Shown: positions 21,822 through 33,137 of the stretch, piece by piece | How the letters are laid out: each line of letters begins with the position of its first letter | How positions within the stretch are numbered: position 1 is the first letter of the stretch | Source: Drechmeria coniospora | Taxonomy: Eukaryota; Ascomycota; Sordariomycetes; Hypocreales; Ophiocordycipitaceae | Direction: 5' to 3' | Assembly: GCF_001625195.1 (NCBI RefSeq) | Contig: NC_054389.1 | Coordinates: 8,924,520 to 8,988,519, forward strand | DNA length: 64,000 bases | Notes under the pieces: generated by a model | Databases searched by the model: none | What the model saw: only the letters and a program-made list of their open reading frames with translations | Told to the model about the DNA's origin: nothing | Program-made: the position numbers and the translations under genes

Positions 21822-23816
21822 ATGTTGTTCACGATACTGTTAGCGGCATCGACTGCCTATGCTTCCGAGGGATTTCAAAAGACCGCTTCCAAAGACCCGT
21901 TCGAAGTCGTTGATGCCCAACGATGGGTCAAGGCAGAGGACATGACTTGGGCCGATTATAAGCCGCCTCCGGGGACGAACTGGGTCGATCCGGATCGCAA
22001 GGGCTCCATTCGAAACTTCAAAATCGCGCTCGTCACGATCGACTACAAAGATAGGCCGTTTGCTGTTACCTTGGCCCCCAACTCAACGGTGTTTGGGAAC
22101 CCGCTCCCGTTGGTGGCGAATCTCCCTCGGGAGGACGTGGCTCGATATTATCGCGACCTGCTCAATAAGCCATCGGAACTGAATCGAAACCATACCATTC
22201 ACGAATATTGGATGGAAGATTCGGCCGGTAGATATGGCGTTGACTTAACATCTTTTGGTCCGTACCGCATGCCAAAAAACTCATTCGAGTATGGCATCGA
22301 TGCCGATTACATGAACAAAGGAGGCTGCCCGGAGAATAGCCATTGCGACAGCGACACTCGAGGAGATGCTTGGGTCGCATGGAGCGGTGATATCGGAAGA
22401 GCAGCCGCTATGGATTTTGAATTGACCTTCATCCTTAGTGCTGGGGAAGATGAATATGCCACATGGCAAGAGTTCGGCGAGATGAAGTTTAACTCAAAGG
22501 AAGACGTGCCCGATTCCTTCGGACCGCCGGGGAACAGCTCACTCCCAAACCATGCAATGACGAGAAACCACCAGTGGACCTCGTGGGCGGCGGCGGCGGG
22601 CGTCTGGCCGAATGCGTGGAACGGCACGACGCAACAAGGCGAAACATCCCCCTTGGGTGTGTATTCACACGAGCTGAGCCACATCTTGAACATCAAGGAC
22701 AACTACATGACCAATCCAGACGCAGACCCGTTGCAGCGAGATTTCACTGGCCCCTGGTCCATGATGTCTCGCGGCCTATCCAACGGCCCCGGCGGAATAC
22801 ATTCGCAGTGGCATATTCCCTCGCTTCAGGGAGGCTCCATGGGTTCGCTGCATACAATGCGCGACAAGCAAGAGCTCGGCCTTGCTGCGCGCGAGACGAT
22901 GTTGCGGCTTTCGAGCACCGCCCTGAGCAGTCTAGGACCTCTTGTCGTCAACATCACGGCTCGAGCCGTTGCCGCCGACCTCATGGGCCTGCGCGTCGAG
23001 TTGGCCGCCGACCTCTCACCTCGATGCGATGCCGCAAAGGACGTGCTGTGCGATGGGGGCGGCTTCAACAACTACGACGTCGAGGTCATCGACCGCATGG
23101 GCTCGGACTCGTTCCAGCCCGACGCGGGCGTCATGATCAGCAAGACGAAGAACAGCAGCAAGCGGGAATGGTTCCAATGGACGATTGACGCGAACCCGCA
23201 AGACATCAACCTGGTCGACTTTCACCGCCCCAACGGCACGGCCGTCATGGTATCCACTGGGGACGCTCGCCAGCTGAACGATGCCTTGTTTCATGCCGGC
23301 ACTCGGTCGGGAAGCAAGTTCGAGCACGTCGACAAGGCGAACGGCCTTCACTTTTACATCCTGAACAAGCATCGAGACGAGGCCGGCGTCCTGTCGTACA
23401 CGGTGGGGGCGCGATCGCTGAAGGATAGCTCGAAGAGCCAATACGCCGCCGGCCTGTCGGCCGGAAAGGCGGATGCGACGCGGTACGAGACGAAGAGCGG
23501 CATTGCCTTGTTCTGCCGATTCGACTTGACCAACAACGGCACCCATTCGCCGACGGGGACGGCACCGGATGCAAGCCTGTCACCGCATCTCGGTTCGGAC
23601 GTGTATCGTCTGCAGGTCGAGGTAGAGGGATCCGGTTGGCGTGCCGAGTTGCCAAATGCGCTGGCCGCTGCCAAGTTTGGCCAGACTGTCGGTGTTGACG
23701 TCGCCGTCGGAGCGTCGGCAGGTGCGCAGTCGGAGGCCAAGGTGACGTTGACGGCCATTTCGGAGTCGGACGCGAATGTGAGACAGATGTCGGAATGTAG
23801 GGTTGCGTTGAAGTGA
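21822..23816 (+). CDS. secreted M6-type (immune inhibitor A-like) metalloprotease
   Basis: The single exon encodes 664 aa. The frame is open further up to an ATG at 21687, but the ATG at 21822 has a better context (CTACCATGT) and opens a clear signal peptide (MLFTILLAASTAYA). The zinc motif HELSH is at 283-287 within YSHELSHILNIKDNY, followed by DFTGPWSMMSRG, which fits an M6-like catalytic domain with a Met-containing turn. Upstream are family-like segments on the N-terminal side (KIALVTIDYKDRPFAVT; EYWMEDSAGRYGVDL). The C-terminal 300 residues are beta-rich. It probably degrades extracellular protein. Bacterial relatives cleave insect antimicrobial peptides, so a host-directed role is conceivable but unproven. 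The absence of introns is worth noting. Confidence 0.83.
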   Translation: MLFTILLAASTAYASEGFQKTASKDPFEVVDAQRWVKAEDMTWADYKPPPGTNWVDPDRKGSIRNFKIALVTIDYKDRPFAVTLAPNSTVFGNPLPLVANLPREDVARYYRDLLNKPSELNRNHTIHEYWMEDSAGRYGVDLTSFGPYRMPKNSFEYGIDADYMNKGGCPENSHCDSDTRGDAWVAWSGDIGRAAAMDFELTFILSAGEDEYATWQEFGEMKFNSKEDVPDSFGPPGNSSLPNHAMTRNHQWTSWAAAAGVWPNAWNGTTQQGETSPLGVYSHELSHILNIKDNYMTNPDADPLQRDFTGPWSMMSRGLSNGPGGIHSQWHIPSLQGGSMGSLHTMRDKQELGLAARETMLRLSSTALSSLGPLVVNITARAVAADLMGLRVELAADLSPRCDAAKDVLCDGGGFNNYDVEVIDRMGSDSFQPDAGVMISKTKNSSKREWFQWTIDANPQDINLVDFHRPNGTAVMVSTGDARQLNDALFHAGTRSGSKFEHVDKANGLHFYILNKHRDEAGVLSYTVGARSLKDSSKSQYAAGLSAGKADATRYETKSGIALFCRFDLTNNGTHSPTGTAPDASLSPHLGSDVYRLQVEVEGSGWRAELPNALAAAKFGQTVGVDVAVGASAGAQSEAKVTLTAISESDANVRQMSECRVALK

Positions 23817-23897
23817 AGGCCCCTGCTCGGTGTTACCATGTGATTCTTTCCTTTCTTGTTGCTTCGTTTTGGCCACCTGTACATGGAGTTTAGTACG
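23817..23897. other. 3' flank of the M6 protease gene
   Basis: Short T-rich 3' flank leading into the 60-bp minisatellite. Confidence 0.4.
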
Positions 23898-24079
23898 CAG
23901 TGTTCAATTTTACATTTATGCGCATGTGCCTGTGCCAACGGCTGGATGCCGGAATATGCAGTGTTCAATTTTCCATCATGTGCATGCGCCTGTGCAAACG
24001 GCTGGATGCCAGAATATGCAGTGTTCAATTTTCCATCATGTGCATGCGCTTGTACAAAAACGCCGGATGCCAGTATATG
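23898..24079. repeat. 60/61-bp minisatellite, three copies
   Basis: Each unit starts CAGTGTTCAATTTT and ends near GGATGCC-x-GAATATG. Units begin at 23898 (61 bp), 23959 (60 bp) and 24019 (60 bp, most diverged at its 3' half). It starts 82 bp after the protease stop codon. Confidence 0.9.
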
Positions 24080-27000
24080 TAGATGTATATTGACATTTTC
24101 CATGATCAGGTTTGATTATATGGTTCACGTTGAAGAAAGTTGATGACTCGCCCATGCTAATTGGATCAAGGTCATTCCATCTCATACCCAATCGCCACAC
24201 GTACACTATTACCTGCGACCTTTTTCTGTTGCGTTGCAGTTGCAATGCACCCATGCTTGGTGCAACTACTCTCGTGACGTAGCTGTACATTGAAGTTAAC
24301 AACATAAGTATATATAAGTGTTGATAACCTATCTGCTACCAAAACACAAAAAGTTCACACCAGTCATGCAACGTGTACGGAGTACGTGTATTGATGATTT
24401 ACTAGCAACATGGAGACTCCATCACGAGCATGATGAGGAGTGTGCGGCTTGGCGTTGGCAGGGTTAGCAAGCAGGGTTGGAGCCGTCACAAGCCTGTACA
24501 TGTACGCCGCCCTTGGCCGGAGCCTGAATTCGAGTTGCAGCCTCACGCATTCTCCTTGGGAGGAAAGCCAAGTCGAACAAGGATCGTTCTGCAAGCTATT
24601 GGAAGCAATCTATGACTCGGATTCGTCCTCCCTCAAGATGCTCTTCCTTGACCTTGTTCACGTCGGGAAGCCATATCATACATTCAATGCCCGGTCCCTG
24701 TGCAAGGAGAAGTTGTCCCGATGCAGGATGCAGGGCATCGGCACCTATTTGGCGACTTTGGCGACGGAGGGTTCGAGAAGAGGCTTCGATTTGATTAGGT
24801 GACCTTTGGCGTTCTTGTAATGGACAGTCCAGAGATGTCTCAGATCGCAACCGCCCTTGCTGAAACTAGCGTAAGTGGCTTGACTGGAAGAGAGATGGGA
24901 CAGATGTCTTACACGACGACGGCATATGCGGCGTCGGGAGGGGCATGACAAAGGGCCAGACGGGTGGCTTTCATCTTTCCTGCGGGATCGTTCTCGTACT
25001 CGCAGAGCGGAAAAAAACTGACTGTACAATGCTTGTCACCCATGATGAACGAAGCGCTGTGCTATGCGTCGACCGTTGCGTTGGAAAGTTGGGCTTCGAG
25101 AAGGTGGGAGGGAGAATGGACCTGGTAAAAGGGTGATTGCCGTTGGCATCGGCAGGTTGATGTGCTATGGCGAGGTCATGTTCATTTATATTCCCAACCG
25201 ACTCCAGCATCCCACTGGGCCATGGCGATGGAGATGCTCAACTTTCCCTGGGCTTCGCGACTCCTCTGTTGGTGGTTGTGGTGCCGAAGCATTTGATCAT
25301 GGTCGTCCGACGAAACCTGTTGGCCTCCCAGGGCGACGCATCTTGTTGGATTGATTTTTCCATCGGCCAGCGCGAGAACTGCATGAAGATAGCACCATTG
25401 CACATGGAGGCATAAAGAAACGGCCAGGCTTGGTCCCTCGAAGTTTCGGACAGGCGCGTAGCTTGGGATGGGTACCAATGGCAGCAGCCTCGACTGGTGA
25501 GTGAGTGCGGATTACCGCCCAGGTGTTGTATCATTCCGCAGAGCAGAGCAGAGCAGAGTACGGCACGTGATCTGTCAGGGTTTCAGACAGGCGCCTAATA
25601 TGGCAGGCCGCACATTGCAGCAGGCTTTGCCACATCGTCATCAGGTTTCGAGTGGCCGGCAAGACGCGTGGAGGCAAAGCAGGGAGAAGGCAAGTACTGT
25701 AGTTGCACTTGTGCATCAGCATGTGGAAATATGATTATGTCGCCGGTCAAGAAGCAACTCGCCCACGTTGATAGTAAAGAAAGAGACTCTTAGCGGGACA
25801 AATCCTCCCCGATTTACCATCCCTGTACAGTGCAAGTGCAGCAATACGTACGTACATGTAATACAGTACTTTGGAAATATTAGTTGGTACGTGCCCCGCC
25901 AAGATACTACTAGGTACTTAGTTAGGTACTCCGTAGATTTACAGTACATGCACGTACGTGTACAGTGCTCCGTACAGTACTCCGTATAGTGGTAATAAGT
26001 ACTACTATATGGACTCCATGCCAGGGTAGCATCATCTCCATCCCCATCGCCATAGGTTAGGTCACTCAATCCGCCTCGGGCCCATTGCAGCAGGAATTCA
26101 TCCGGGGCCCCCTTCGAGGAAAGGGCCGTCGCATCTATCCTGGGTTCGACAGCATGTGCCCCTGGCCGCGTCGTTGTGGCGAGGCCATGGTGCACAGGAT
26201 GCCCAGGGTCCAGACCGATGCTCCGGTGAGATGACACAGTCGCCTCCCCAAAGGTTTGGGCGTCTGCCATCGCCGCAGGGCAACACGTTCGAGTCGTCGA
26301 GGGACCTGAGTGAACCGAGTGGGCCCTTCCGTCTACTGTACAACTAGGTTCTCGGCACCTAGCAAGTACGTACGCAGGCAGTACAGAGTACGCTTGCTCA
26401 TGGATCGCTCGACCATTTTGACGGCGACCAAACATTGCACAATTTACGGTACGCTGCATACTGCACAGCACTACAAGTCCAGTCCATGGTATGCAATGCG
26501 GCCCCGATGAGGCGAGCCCTGAACCGCATGGCAGTGACTGCAACACTGTACGGTCCGTCATGTGCAATGGGCACCTTGTGCCTAGCAAGTACACGCGTGT
26601 GCTTATGCTTGGACCCTTGAGCCATACGGCAGCGACTGAAAATACCTGGGTGGTATGATAAGCAGGGTCCATCGTATGCAATGCGGCTCCGTATACGGAG
26701 TGCTCCGTACCCTATACGGAGTGCCACAAGTACTTGTACAACTAAGTACAACTATGCCATAGGGACTGCCATACCGGTTGCCGGCACCTGCACCTGCACC
26801 GAGGCCCCGCCACGCAGGTAATACCAGCCGACTCGTCGCGGTACTTGCACTTCGGCACGTGCTGCTGGAGATGGCTCTGACAAGGGCCGAGACGACGTGG
26901 TGCCAGCAGGCCCCCCCGCCAACCGACAAGCACAAGGTTAAGCTACTACGTTAGCCCCTCGGTTCCCGGTACTTCCACAGCTGCCAACCCCCCCCCCCCC

Positions 27001-27403
27001 CCCGCCCTCCCCCCGTAGCCCGCCCTGTCGCAGCTGCGCTCTAGTGCGCACTCTCAGCACGTCGACGAGGGTCGAGACACGGTGCTGGCGGGGTACCGTA
27101 AGCTGACCCGCGGCGATTAGCGGACGATGCTAGGACGAGTGCGGGCGATGCGGCGTCCTCCTCCTCTCGCCGACCTCATCCTCGGCCGCATCATTGGCCC
27201 TGCCGTGGCCCTGCCGTCGTGCGACATGGCTAGGCAAACTCAGTCATGGCCGTCTAGTCAGGGGGTGGTTCGTCGCGCCTCCGACTGGCCCAATGTCACG
27301 GCATGCTCGCTTCGATCCGACGGTGCCATTCGTTCTCGTCGACGGCGCCGTGCTCGGAGCATAAACCGCCACGCTGGTCGAGGATATGAGTCCGGGGTTC
27401 GCG
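24080..27403. other. gene-free, repeat-rich spacer
   Basis: No frame here has domain or splice support. It contains TACGGAGTA motifs at 24376, 25927 and 25978, an AGAGC microsatellite near 25538-25557, a 16-base C run at 26988-27003 and GTAC-rich stretches. Imperfect duplicated phrases (GTATGCAATGCGGC..., about 26490 and 26676) suggest local duplication. Confidence 0.55.
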
Positions 27404-27409
27404 TATAAA
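27404..27409 (+). promoter_or_regulatory. TATA-like element of the repeat-protein gene
   Basis: TATAAA in GCGTATAAAGCG, 117 bp before the start codon at 27526. Confidence 0.5.
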
Positions 27410-27525
27410 GCGATAGCGCCTCGAGGCGAGCATACGACGGCTCCCTCCTCTCTTCACCCTTGGAACTGATCAGCTAGCCAGTTCACCATCCCAACCTTTC
27501 CAATCCGATCGATCGATCGTTCGCC

Positions 27526-28440
27526 ATGCTCCTCGCCGCCGTCGTCAACGCCCTCCTGGTCGTGCCGGTCGCCTTTGCGTCCAGCCCTCCTCTGCCCAAA
27601 CCGGTGCTGGTCGAGCCGAAGAAGGTAGTCGATCCGGGGAAGCCGCTGCCGGAGATTGCCATCGATCCGACAGAAGGCCTGCCGATTGTCGTCGATCCGG
27701 GCCAGGTCCAACCGCAGGTGCAGCCACCGGTGGGCGAACCGATCAAGGTGGTCGACCCCGTCCCCCCTAAGCCGCAGGTGCAGCCGCCGGTGGGCGAACC
27801 GATCAAGGTGGTCGACCCCGTCCCTCCTAAGCCGCAGGTGCAGCCGCCGGTGGGCGAACCGATCACGATGGTCGACCCGGTCCCTCCTCAGCCGCAGATC
27901 CAGCCGCCGGTGGGCGAGCCGATCAAGGTCGTCGATCAAAAGGTCGTCGATCCAAAGTTGGTCTCGCCGCAGGGGGCCGGCCCTTCCGAATCCGTGCACG
28001 TTCGCGGCTTCGTCGGCAAGCTGACCAGCATCGTCGGAAAATCAAACACCTTGGACGCCAGCTTCATCATCAAACCCGACATTGGCAAGGTCATCAAGTG
28101 CAGCGTGAAGGACCAACCGTCGACGCAGAGCGGCGACACGCTCTCGAGGTGCGAAGACACCACGTACCAGTTCCAGATTGCCGTCGCGTCGGACTATGAG
28201 CACTTCCGAGTCCGAGTTTTCCACGAAACGACTTCCGGGTAAGGTCCCGGATTCAACCCACCCTTCTCGAAGCTTTCCACCGAGCTGACGCGAGATGCAT
28301 CCTTTAGCGTGAAACTGTCAAAGTCCGGGACGGTGCCGACCAAGAAGTGCGAGGCCGTCGGCAAGATTCTGAAGGATCGCGCCGTCAAGGCATGCAAGCA
28401 GTATCAACCCTTACCCCTGAGTCTCGTCAAGGACGGCTAA
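27526..28440 (+). CDS. small secreted protein with 20-residue Pro/Val repeats
   Basis: Two exons (27526-28238, 28308-28440) give 281 aa. The 69-nt intron has GTAAGG, CTGAC and TTTAG. The first 18 residues form a signal peptide ending at AFAS. Residues about 64-138 hold four tandem units of PQVQPPVGEPIKVVDPVPPK, with shorter KVVDP/VVDPG echoes before and after. The C-terminal domain (about 150-281) is not repetitive, has paired cysteines (KCSVKD, SRCED, KKCEA, KACKQ) and looks folded. I recognise no family. The Pro-rich repeat arm with a compact Cys domain suggests a wall-linked or effector-like protein, which is inference. It stands alone in a gene-poor, repeat-rich region. Confidence 0.78.
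27715..27938 (+). repeat. 60-bp coding minisatellite, about four copies
   Basis: Units start at 27715, 27775, 27835 and 27895 (CAGGTGCAGCC / CAGATCCAGCC). Copies one to three are nearly identical and the fourth is partial. The 60-bp period keeps the reading frame, so copy number can change without frameshift. Confidence 0.92.
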
Positions 28441-30650
28441 GCCCACCCTCGCCGGTTGCTGTCGTGGCCAAGGGCGCAGGAAGCACCATCTTGCTGCCGT
28501 TTTCGCCGACGAGACCATGGTACCATGTAGCAACCCGTTCGTGGCACGGGGCACCGGGTCATTGATGCTATCGGTACCGAAACCCGCATGGAGCGCCGAG
28601 GAGTAGTGTAGGTGAAATCGTACATGGAATCAATGTATCAATCAGTAAACGCACCTGCAAATGCCACGGCTGCGTCGGCTCTCATGGCCGTCGAGTTTGC
28701 CACCCTGGTGCGGTGCTTCATCGCTGGGACGGACGGACGACGCCATTGCCGCACCACCGACGGTCGTTGTCAAGCTTGAAATGTGGGCTCCCAGTGCCAC
28801 CCCACGATATGGGGCACGACAAGGGCACAAGGGGTTCGGGGTGCGTGCTGTGGAGCTTCATCACGACGGTGGATCTGAACGTCTGCCCCCCAGCCGGTTC
28901 CCTTCTGTTTGTCCCTACAAGTGCTCCGTAGTAGCGTGTACTGTAGTTGTACTGTGCCTGCTTGTACTATAAGTACAGTACTGTAAGTAAGTGTAAGAAC
29001 CTACCTGTAGTTGTAGGTAAGCACTACAGTATATTTACTAGTAGGTACTAAGGGTAGGTACTAGTTACTAATATTAAGCACAGCACCTACTCCGTAGTAC
29101 CTGCTAGGTAAGTACTACTAGGTAGGTAGGGACTAACTTGCGTGCTCAAGTTACCTTGGTGGCAATACAGCGCAGTGCATCATACTGTACCTACTAGTCT
29201 ACTACAAAGCAAGTACAGTCTACGGAGTACTAATACCTACTATGCAGTGATTACATATAGAGTGCGGCAGGCGGTAGTCCGTACCGTAGCTTGTACTTGT
29301 ACGTTGCGGCACTAGTTGTACGCAGTCCACTGTGACGAGTACATGTACTCCGCGCACAGGCAGTATATGGTCCTGTGCAAGTAATTACTAGGCGCATGTG
29401 CTCTGATTGTCATTCCTTACCAAGGTACCTAGTAACACAGCAGCAAGCACAGTGTATTCCTCGTGCGGACGCCTGCAGCGTGCATGTGCTGATTGGCACC
29501 ATCCACCAATTGCCGCGTACCTGTCTGACACAACTGAGGCACTGTGCTATGTAGGTGCAGTACCTACCTATAGGTAACTGCTAGGCAGATACCCGCCACA
29601 GAGGCGCCGGAGCAGCACGCGGTACTCCGTATGCTCAACATCATTCCGCTTCGAAGCCCATCGCATTCCCCCCTACTCGTTATCGTCTCGCTAGACGCCA
29701 TGACGCAGGAGGCAATCAGCCTGTGCCTCTGCGCAAGAAGCTGCTCCACCAGCACACCGACACTCGATCAACGATCTGCTCGTACGGTTGCGCCGCCTCC
29801 CGTTTCGGCACCGACACGCTACACAGCGCTGGGCCGAAAATACGCCGTCATCTGCAAATGCATGTACAGCACAGGCACGGCCCCGTGCGGTGCTTGGATG
29901 GCAACGGCAGCTTGGCGGCAAAGACTCTAATACCAGTCACCAACGCAGTGGATACTTCTGGCTGTACGGAGTGCGGTGTATTGCTTAGTCTTTGGCTGAA
30001 ACGGCCAATGCCCGTTTCGACGCCCGCCAGCGACGGGCACTACCGCCAGACCGGCTCATTCCAACCGTCGCCCTATCGTTTCGGACGGAGAGTTGCCGCC
30101 ATCGACTGGGTCATAGGGCCGCCACGATGCGCTCGATAGCCGCCCGGAGCCCTTTGACTTTCCATGGCGCGACGTGCCGTTTGAGTCTGTCAAAAGTCTA
30201 AAGCGATGTTGCCAAGGCCAGGTACATGCCCCGCCGAAGGTATACTTGTTGCGCATGTGCCGTGCGGAAACATCATCGTCAGGGTCCAGCTCCGTCACTG
30301 CGTCGTTTATAGCCACGGTGTCCTTGGCTTCGGATGCGTCACGAGCCGTCGTGGCATCATTAGGTGTCCCCGAGGTTGCGATCGGACGAGAACAGGATCC
30401 GAGGATGGGAGCGTGATGGCGGTGCTCGAAGTCTCCGGCCGGCTTCGCCTTGATCATTCACGGACAGCACGGGCAAAAGTCCATTGTACAATCCAAGTAA
30501 ACCGCCAAGGCACGCCGGCATGCGCACGACCGTCGAGTGCGTTGGAAGGGAGAACAAGGCCTTGCGAGTTCCTTTCACGGTGCTGGGAACGGGGAAGAAG
30601 GGGAAGAAGGAGCATCATCGGCAGAATGTCTGTCGGAAAGGAGGGCCTTC

Positions 30651-30836
30651 CCGACAGAGCATGAGCATTTGCCGCTGCCTGTCCCATGGCCTCGCCAGTC
30701 TCGGCGTCTGCGTGGACGTCGAAAGGAGGGCAACGTCGGGGAGCTCTACTCTTTCCGACAGAGCATGAGCATTTGACGCTGCCCGTCCCATGGCCTCGCC
30801 AGTCTCGGCGTCTGCGTGGACGCTGAAAGGAGGGCA
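30651..30836. repeat. 104-bp tandem duplication, about 1.8 copies
   Basis: CCGACAGAGCATGAGCATTTG begins both copies (30651 and 30755). Each continues through CCCATGGCCTCGCCAGTCTC and GTCTGCGTGGACG to GAAAGGAGGGCAA with few changes. A shorter echo (GGAAAGGAGGGCCTTC) precedes copy one. Confidence 0.85.
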
Positions 30837-31634
30837 AGACGGCGGCCGCAGGTGACGAGGCCAAGTTCGCACAGTAGTCCGCGAGTCACTCGTCAGCCGT
30901 GTTGGCCCGAGTCGCGACCTCGACGCCCCTCCAGTCAGCACAGTGCAGGCCCTGGCTTGCTACCGTGAGCGGCTACGGGCACGTCACCGCCACCGAATCG
31001 TCAAGTGACCTCGTCGTCTGGACACCTTCCTCGACCTTCCATCACCCTCCACCCCGTCCGCATGCACGACCGCGGCCAGCTGGTCCTCCTCACACTCCGC
31101 CGTCACCACACGCGATTCTTTCCCACCGAGCAACCGGCCTTTCCGCCCGGGGCTGCATTCTTCTCATCCGTGTTGGCCTCCCACATCGGCCCCTCGCGAC
31201 GCCCCTGCCGACCTCCCATTCCGATGGAAGCACTCGTTTGCCGACGACGCGGCCCGATGGCATGAAACCTCATCTGCCCCATGAGCGGCTCGCCGAGACG
31301 GCGTTAAATCGTCGCCGAACTTGCAGCAGATTTTCTCCTCACAAACAGGTGTTTCGTCGAGCAGCTGCCCCCTCAAGTCGGCGCGTGGCACCGATGCCAA
31401 GTTGGCCATGACCTCGAAACTGAAAGGGGGGGGGGGGGGGGAAGCACACGATATTCAGCCTCGTCAAGGCCTGCCGTCTCTCGTCTCTTGACGAAAGCAG
31501 CCTTGCCTCGGTCGGCGTACCATGAGATGGCTGCCTGGAGCGATGCGCCTGTCACGTCGCCTTGGCCATTGGGCGGTTCCGCGACAGCACCATCGACTAC
31601 CTATCCGTACCCGTACCTCTACTGATCCCTACGC

Positions 31635-31745
31635 ATATCGGTACACATATCGCCACGCAACGCTACACATATCGGTACACATATCGGTGCACATTTCGCT
31701 ACACATGTTGGCACACCTACCAGTACACAGGGCGGTACCAGTAGT
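31635..31745. repeat. degenerate 12-bp repeat (ATCGGTACACAT)
   Basis: ATCGGTACACAT and variants (ATCGCCACGCAA, TTCGCTACACAT, GTTGGCACACCT) run head to tail. No gene spans it. Confidence 0.7.
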
Positions 31746-32438
31746 GGTACAGTCTCGTACACATACCCGTACATTCTCCTTCGCCTGCCAACCCCCCCTC
31801 CCCCCCCCGGCTACCGGAGAGGGTCCTTCTCGAACCCAGCCACAGGATACGACTCGGCCTGTTCCTGCAACCGCTCTCGGTCGTGCCATTCAACTTGCGT
31901 CCTAGGCCATCTTCCCATCACCGTGCTCGTGGCCGCCAAGCGCAGACCTTTCTCCCGACGACGTTGACAGTCCTCGACCTGGACGAGGCAACCTGCCGGG
32001 GTAGTCTGGCTGTTATAAGTGACCATGTCTTCGCTCTTGACGCTTCGACGTGACCCTTCATGACCCTCGTTGACCCGCGTTAAGATCCCTTGCCTTCCAT
32101 CAGCTGGATGCCCCTCGCGTGCTCATCGTACCCCTCGTGTCTGCATCCAGAGACATCCAACCTGTCACCGGTGCGCTCGATCACGAACCGCTCTCATCCG
32201 GCGCTGATGGAAACATCTACACATCTATTTCTATCTTCCCCTTTCCTCCGGATCCATGATTCGCTTCTTTATGCCGTCGACAACCATCCTGCTCCAGGAC
32301 CCTGCCTTTTCCCCCTGGTTCGTCAAGATCAAGCACAGGTCTCGCGCCGCCTCTTCGCCGAAGCTGAAACGGACGGCCAAAGGAGGGACGCAATACTACA
32401 GCCAACCTCTGCCTCGGGTGGTGCTTCCCGAAGCGTAC

Positions 32439-33137
32439 ATGATGTCGAGCCGGTGGTACTACGAATCAGGCCCATCGGGCAAGCCGCAATACATACCCAT
32501 CAAGCGTTCTCACTCTCACGGCCATCATCATCACCACCACCACCACCACCGCCGCTGGCGCCTCCATCCCGATCATGACGTCATCGAGGTCGACCGTGAA
32601 GAGTGGAATCGACTCATCGAGCGCAAGGGCAGCCTCGAAGACGCCAACAAGAGCCTTCTCGCCGACATCGCCGCCTTGAAGGCGAGCCTGTCTACAGCCC
32701 AAGCGGAAGCCCACCACCTCTGTCACATTGTCGTGCCTCAGCTCCAGGGTCAAGTCAACGCCCTCGTCGCCGACAACGAAGCCCTGCGCCAGACCATCGA
32801 GAAGTCGACCGACGGCTCGGCCAAGCACTGCCGCGAGCTGGAGAGGCTGCGGAAGATGATGGAAGAGCTCGAGCGGGAAAAGTGCCATCTCGCCAAGGAG
32901 AACGAAGAGCTGAGGGACAAGATAAAGTGCCTCACGAGGCAGCTCGAGGCAGGATGCGGCCGTCGCCTCTCGGATCTGCTGAGGGACGTGGAGTACTGGA
33001 AAGACCGGTGCAGGTTCTGGAAGCGCAAGTACGAGGACACGAGACAACGCCACGACGACATATGCGGCTTGCTGGAAATCAGGACGCAGAAGATGAGGGC
33101 ATACGAAGAAATCTTGAGGCGACGGGGCATCATCTGA
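32439..33137 (+). CDS. His-rich coiled-coil protein
   Basis: About 232 aa from the ATG pair at 32439/32442. The frame is open up to an ATG at 32256, but those 61 residues read like a translated leader, so I prefer the later start. The N-terminus (SSRWYYESGPSGKPQYIPIKR) precedes a nine-His run (about residues 27-36) in an HSHGH context. From about residue 53 to the end, heptad-rich helices predominate (ELERLRKMMEELEREKCHLA), broken near GCGRRLSDL. There is no signal peptide or membrane segment. I do not recognise a named family. It looks like a cytosolic scaffold that might bind metal through the His tract. Confidence 0.75.
   Translation: MMSSRWYYESGPSGKPQYIPIKRSHSHGHHHHHHHHHRRWRLHPDHDVIEVDREEWNRLIERKGSLEDANKSLLADIAALKASLSTAQAEAHHLCHIVVPQLQGQVNALVADNEALRQTIEKSTDGSAKHCRELERLRKMMEELEREKCHLAKENEELRDKIKCLTRQLEAGCGRRLSDLLRDVEYWKDRCRFWKRKYEDTRQRHDDICGLLEIRTQKMRAYEEILRRRGII

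Larger units (their letters stand above)
28441..32438. other. 4-kb gene-free spacer
   Basis: I see no supported gene. 28920-29640 is dense in GTAC, CTAGGTA and TACGGAGTA-type words (29088, 29221, 29623). The rest holds a 104-bp tandem duplication, a 16-base G run at 31426-31441 and a degenerate 12-bp repeat. Several frames of 100-170 codons lack any domain. Confidence 0.55.

Noticed and set aside
23830..24143. Cys-rich repeat peptide encoded by the 60-bp minisatellite
   Set aside because: Open frames arise from the repeat itself; no start context, signal peptide or splice signals.
25716..26681. 321-codon minus-strand frame
   Set aside because: Spans GTAC-type repeats, has no domain, and its composition follows the repeats.
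32256..32438. Upstream start for the His-rich protein
   Set aside because: Residues read like a translated leader; the conserved-looking N-terminus begins at 32439/32442.
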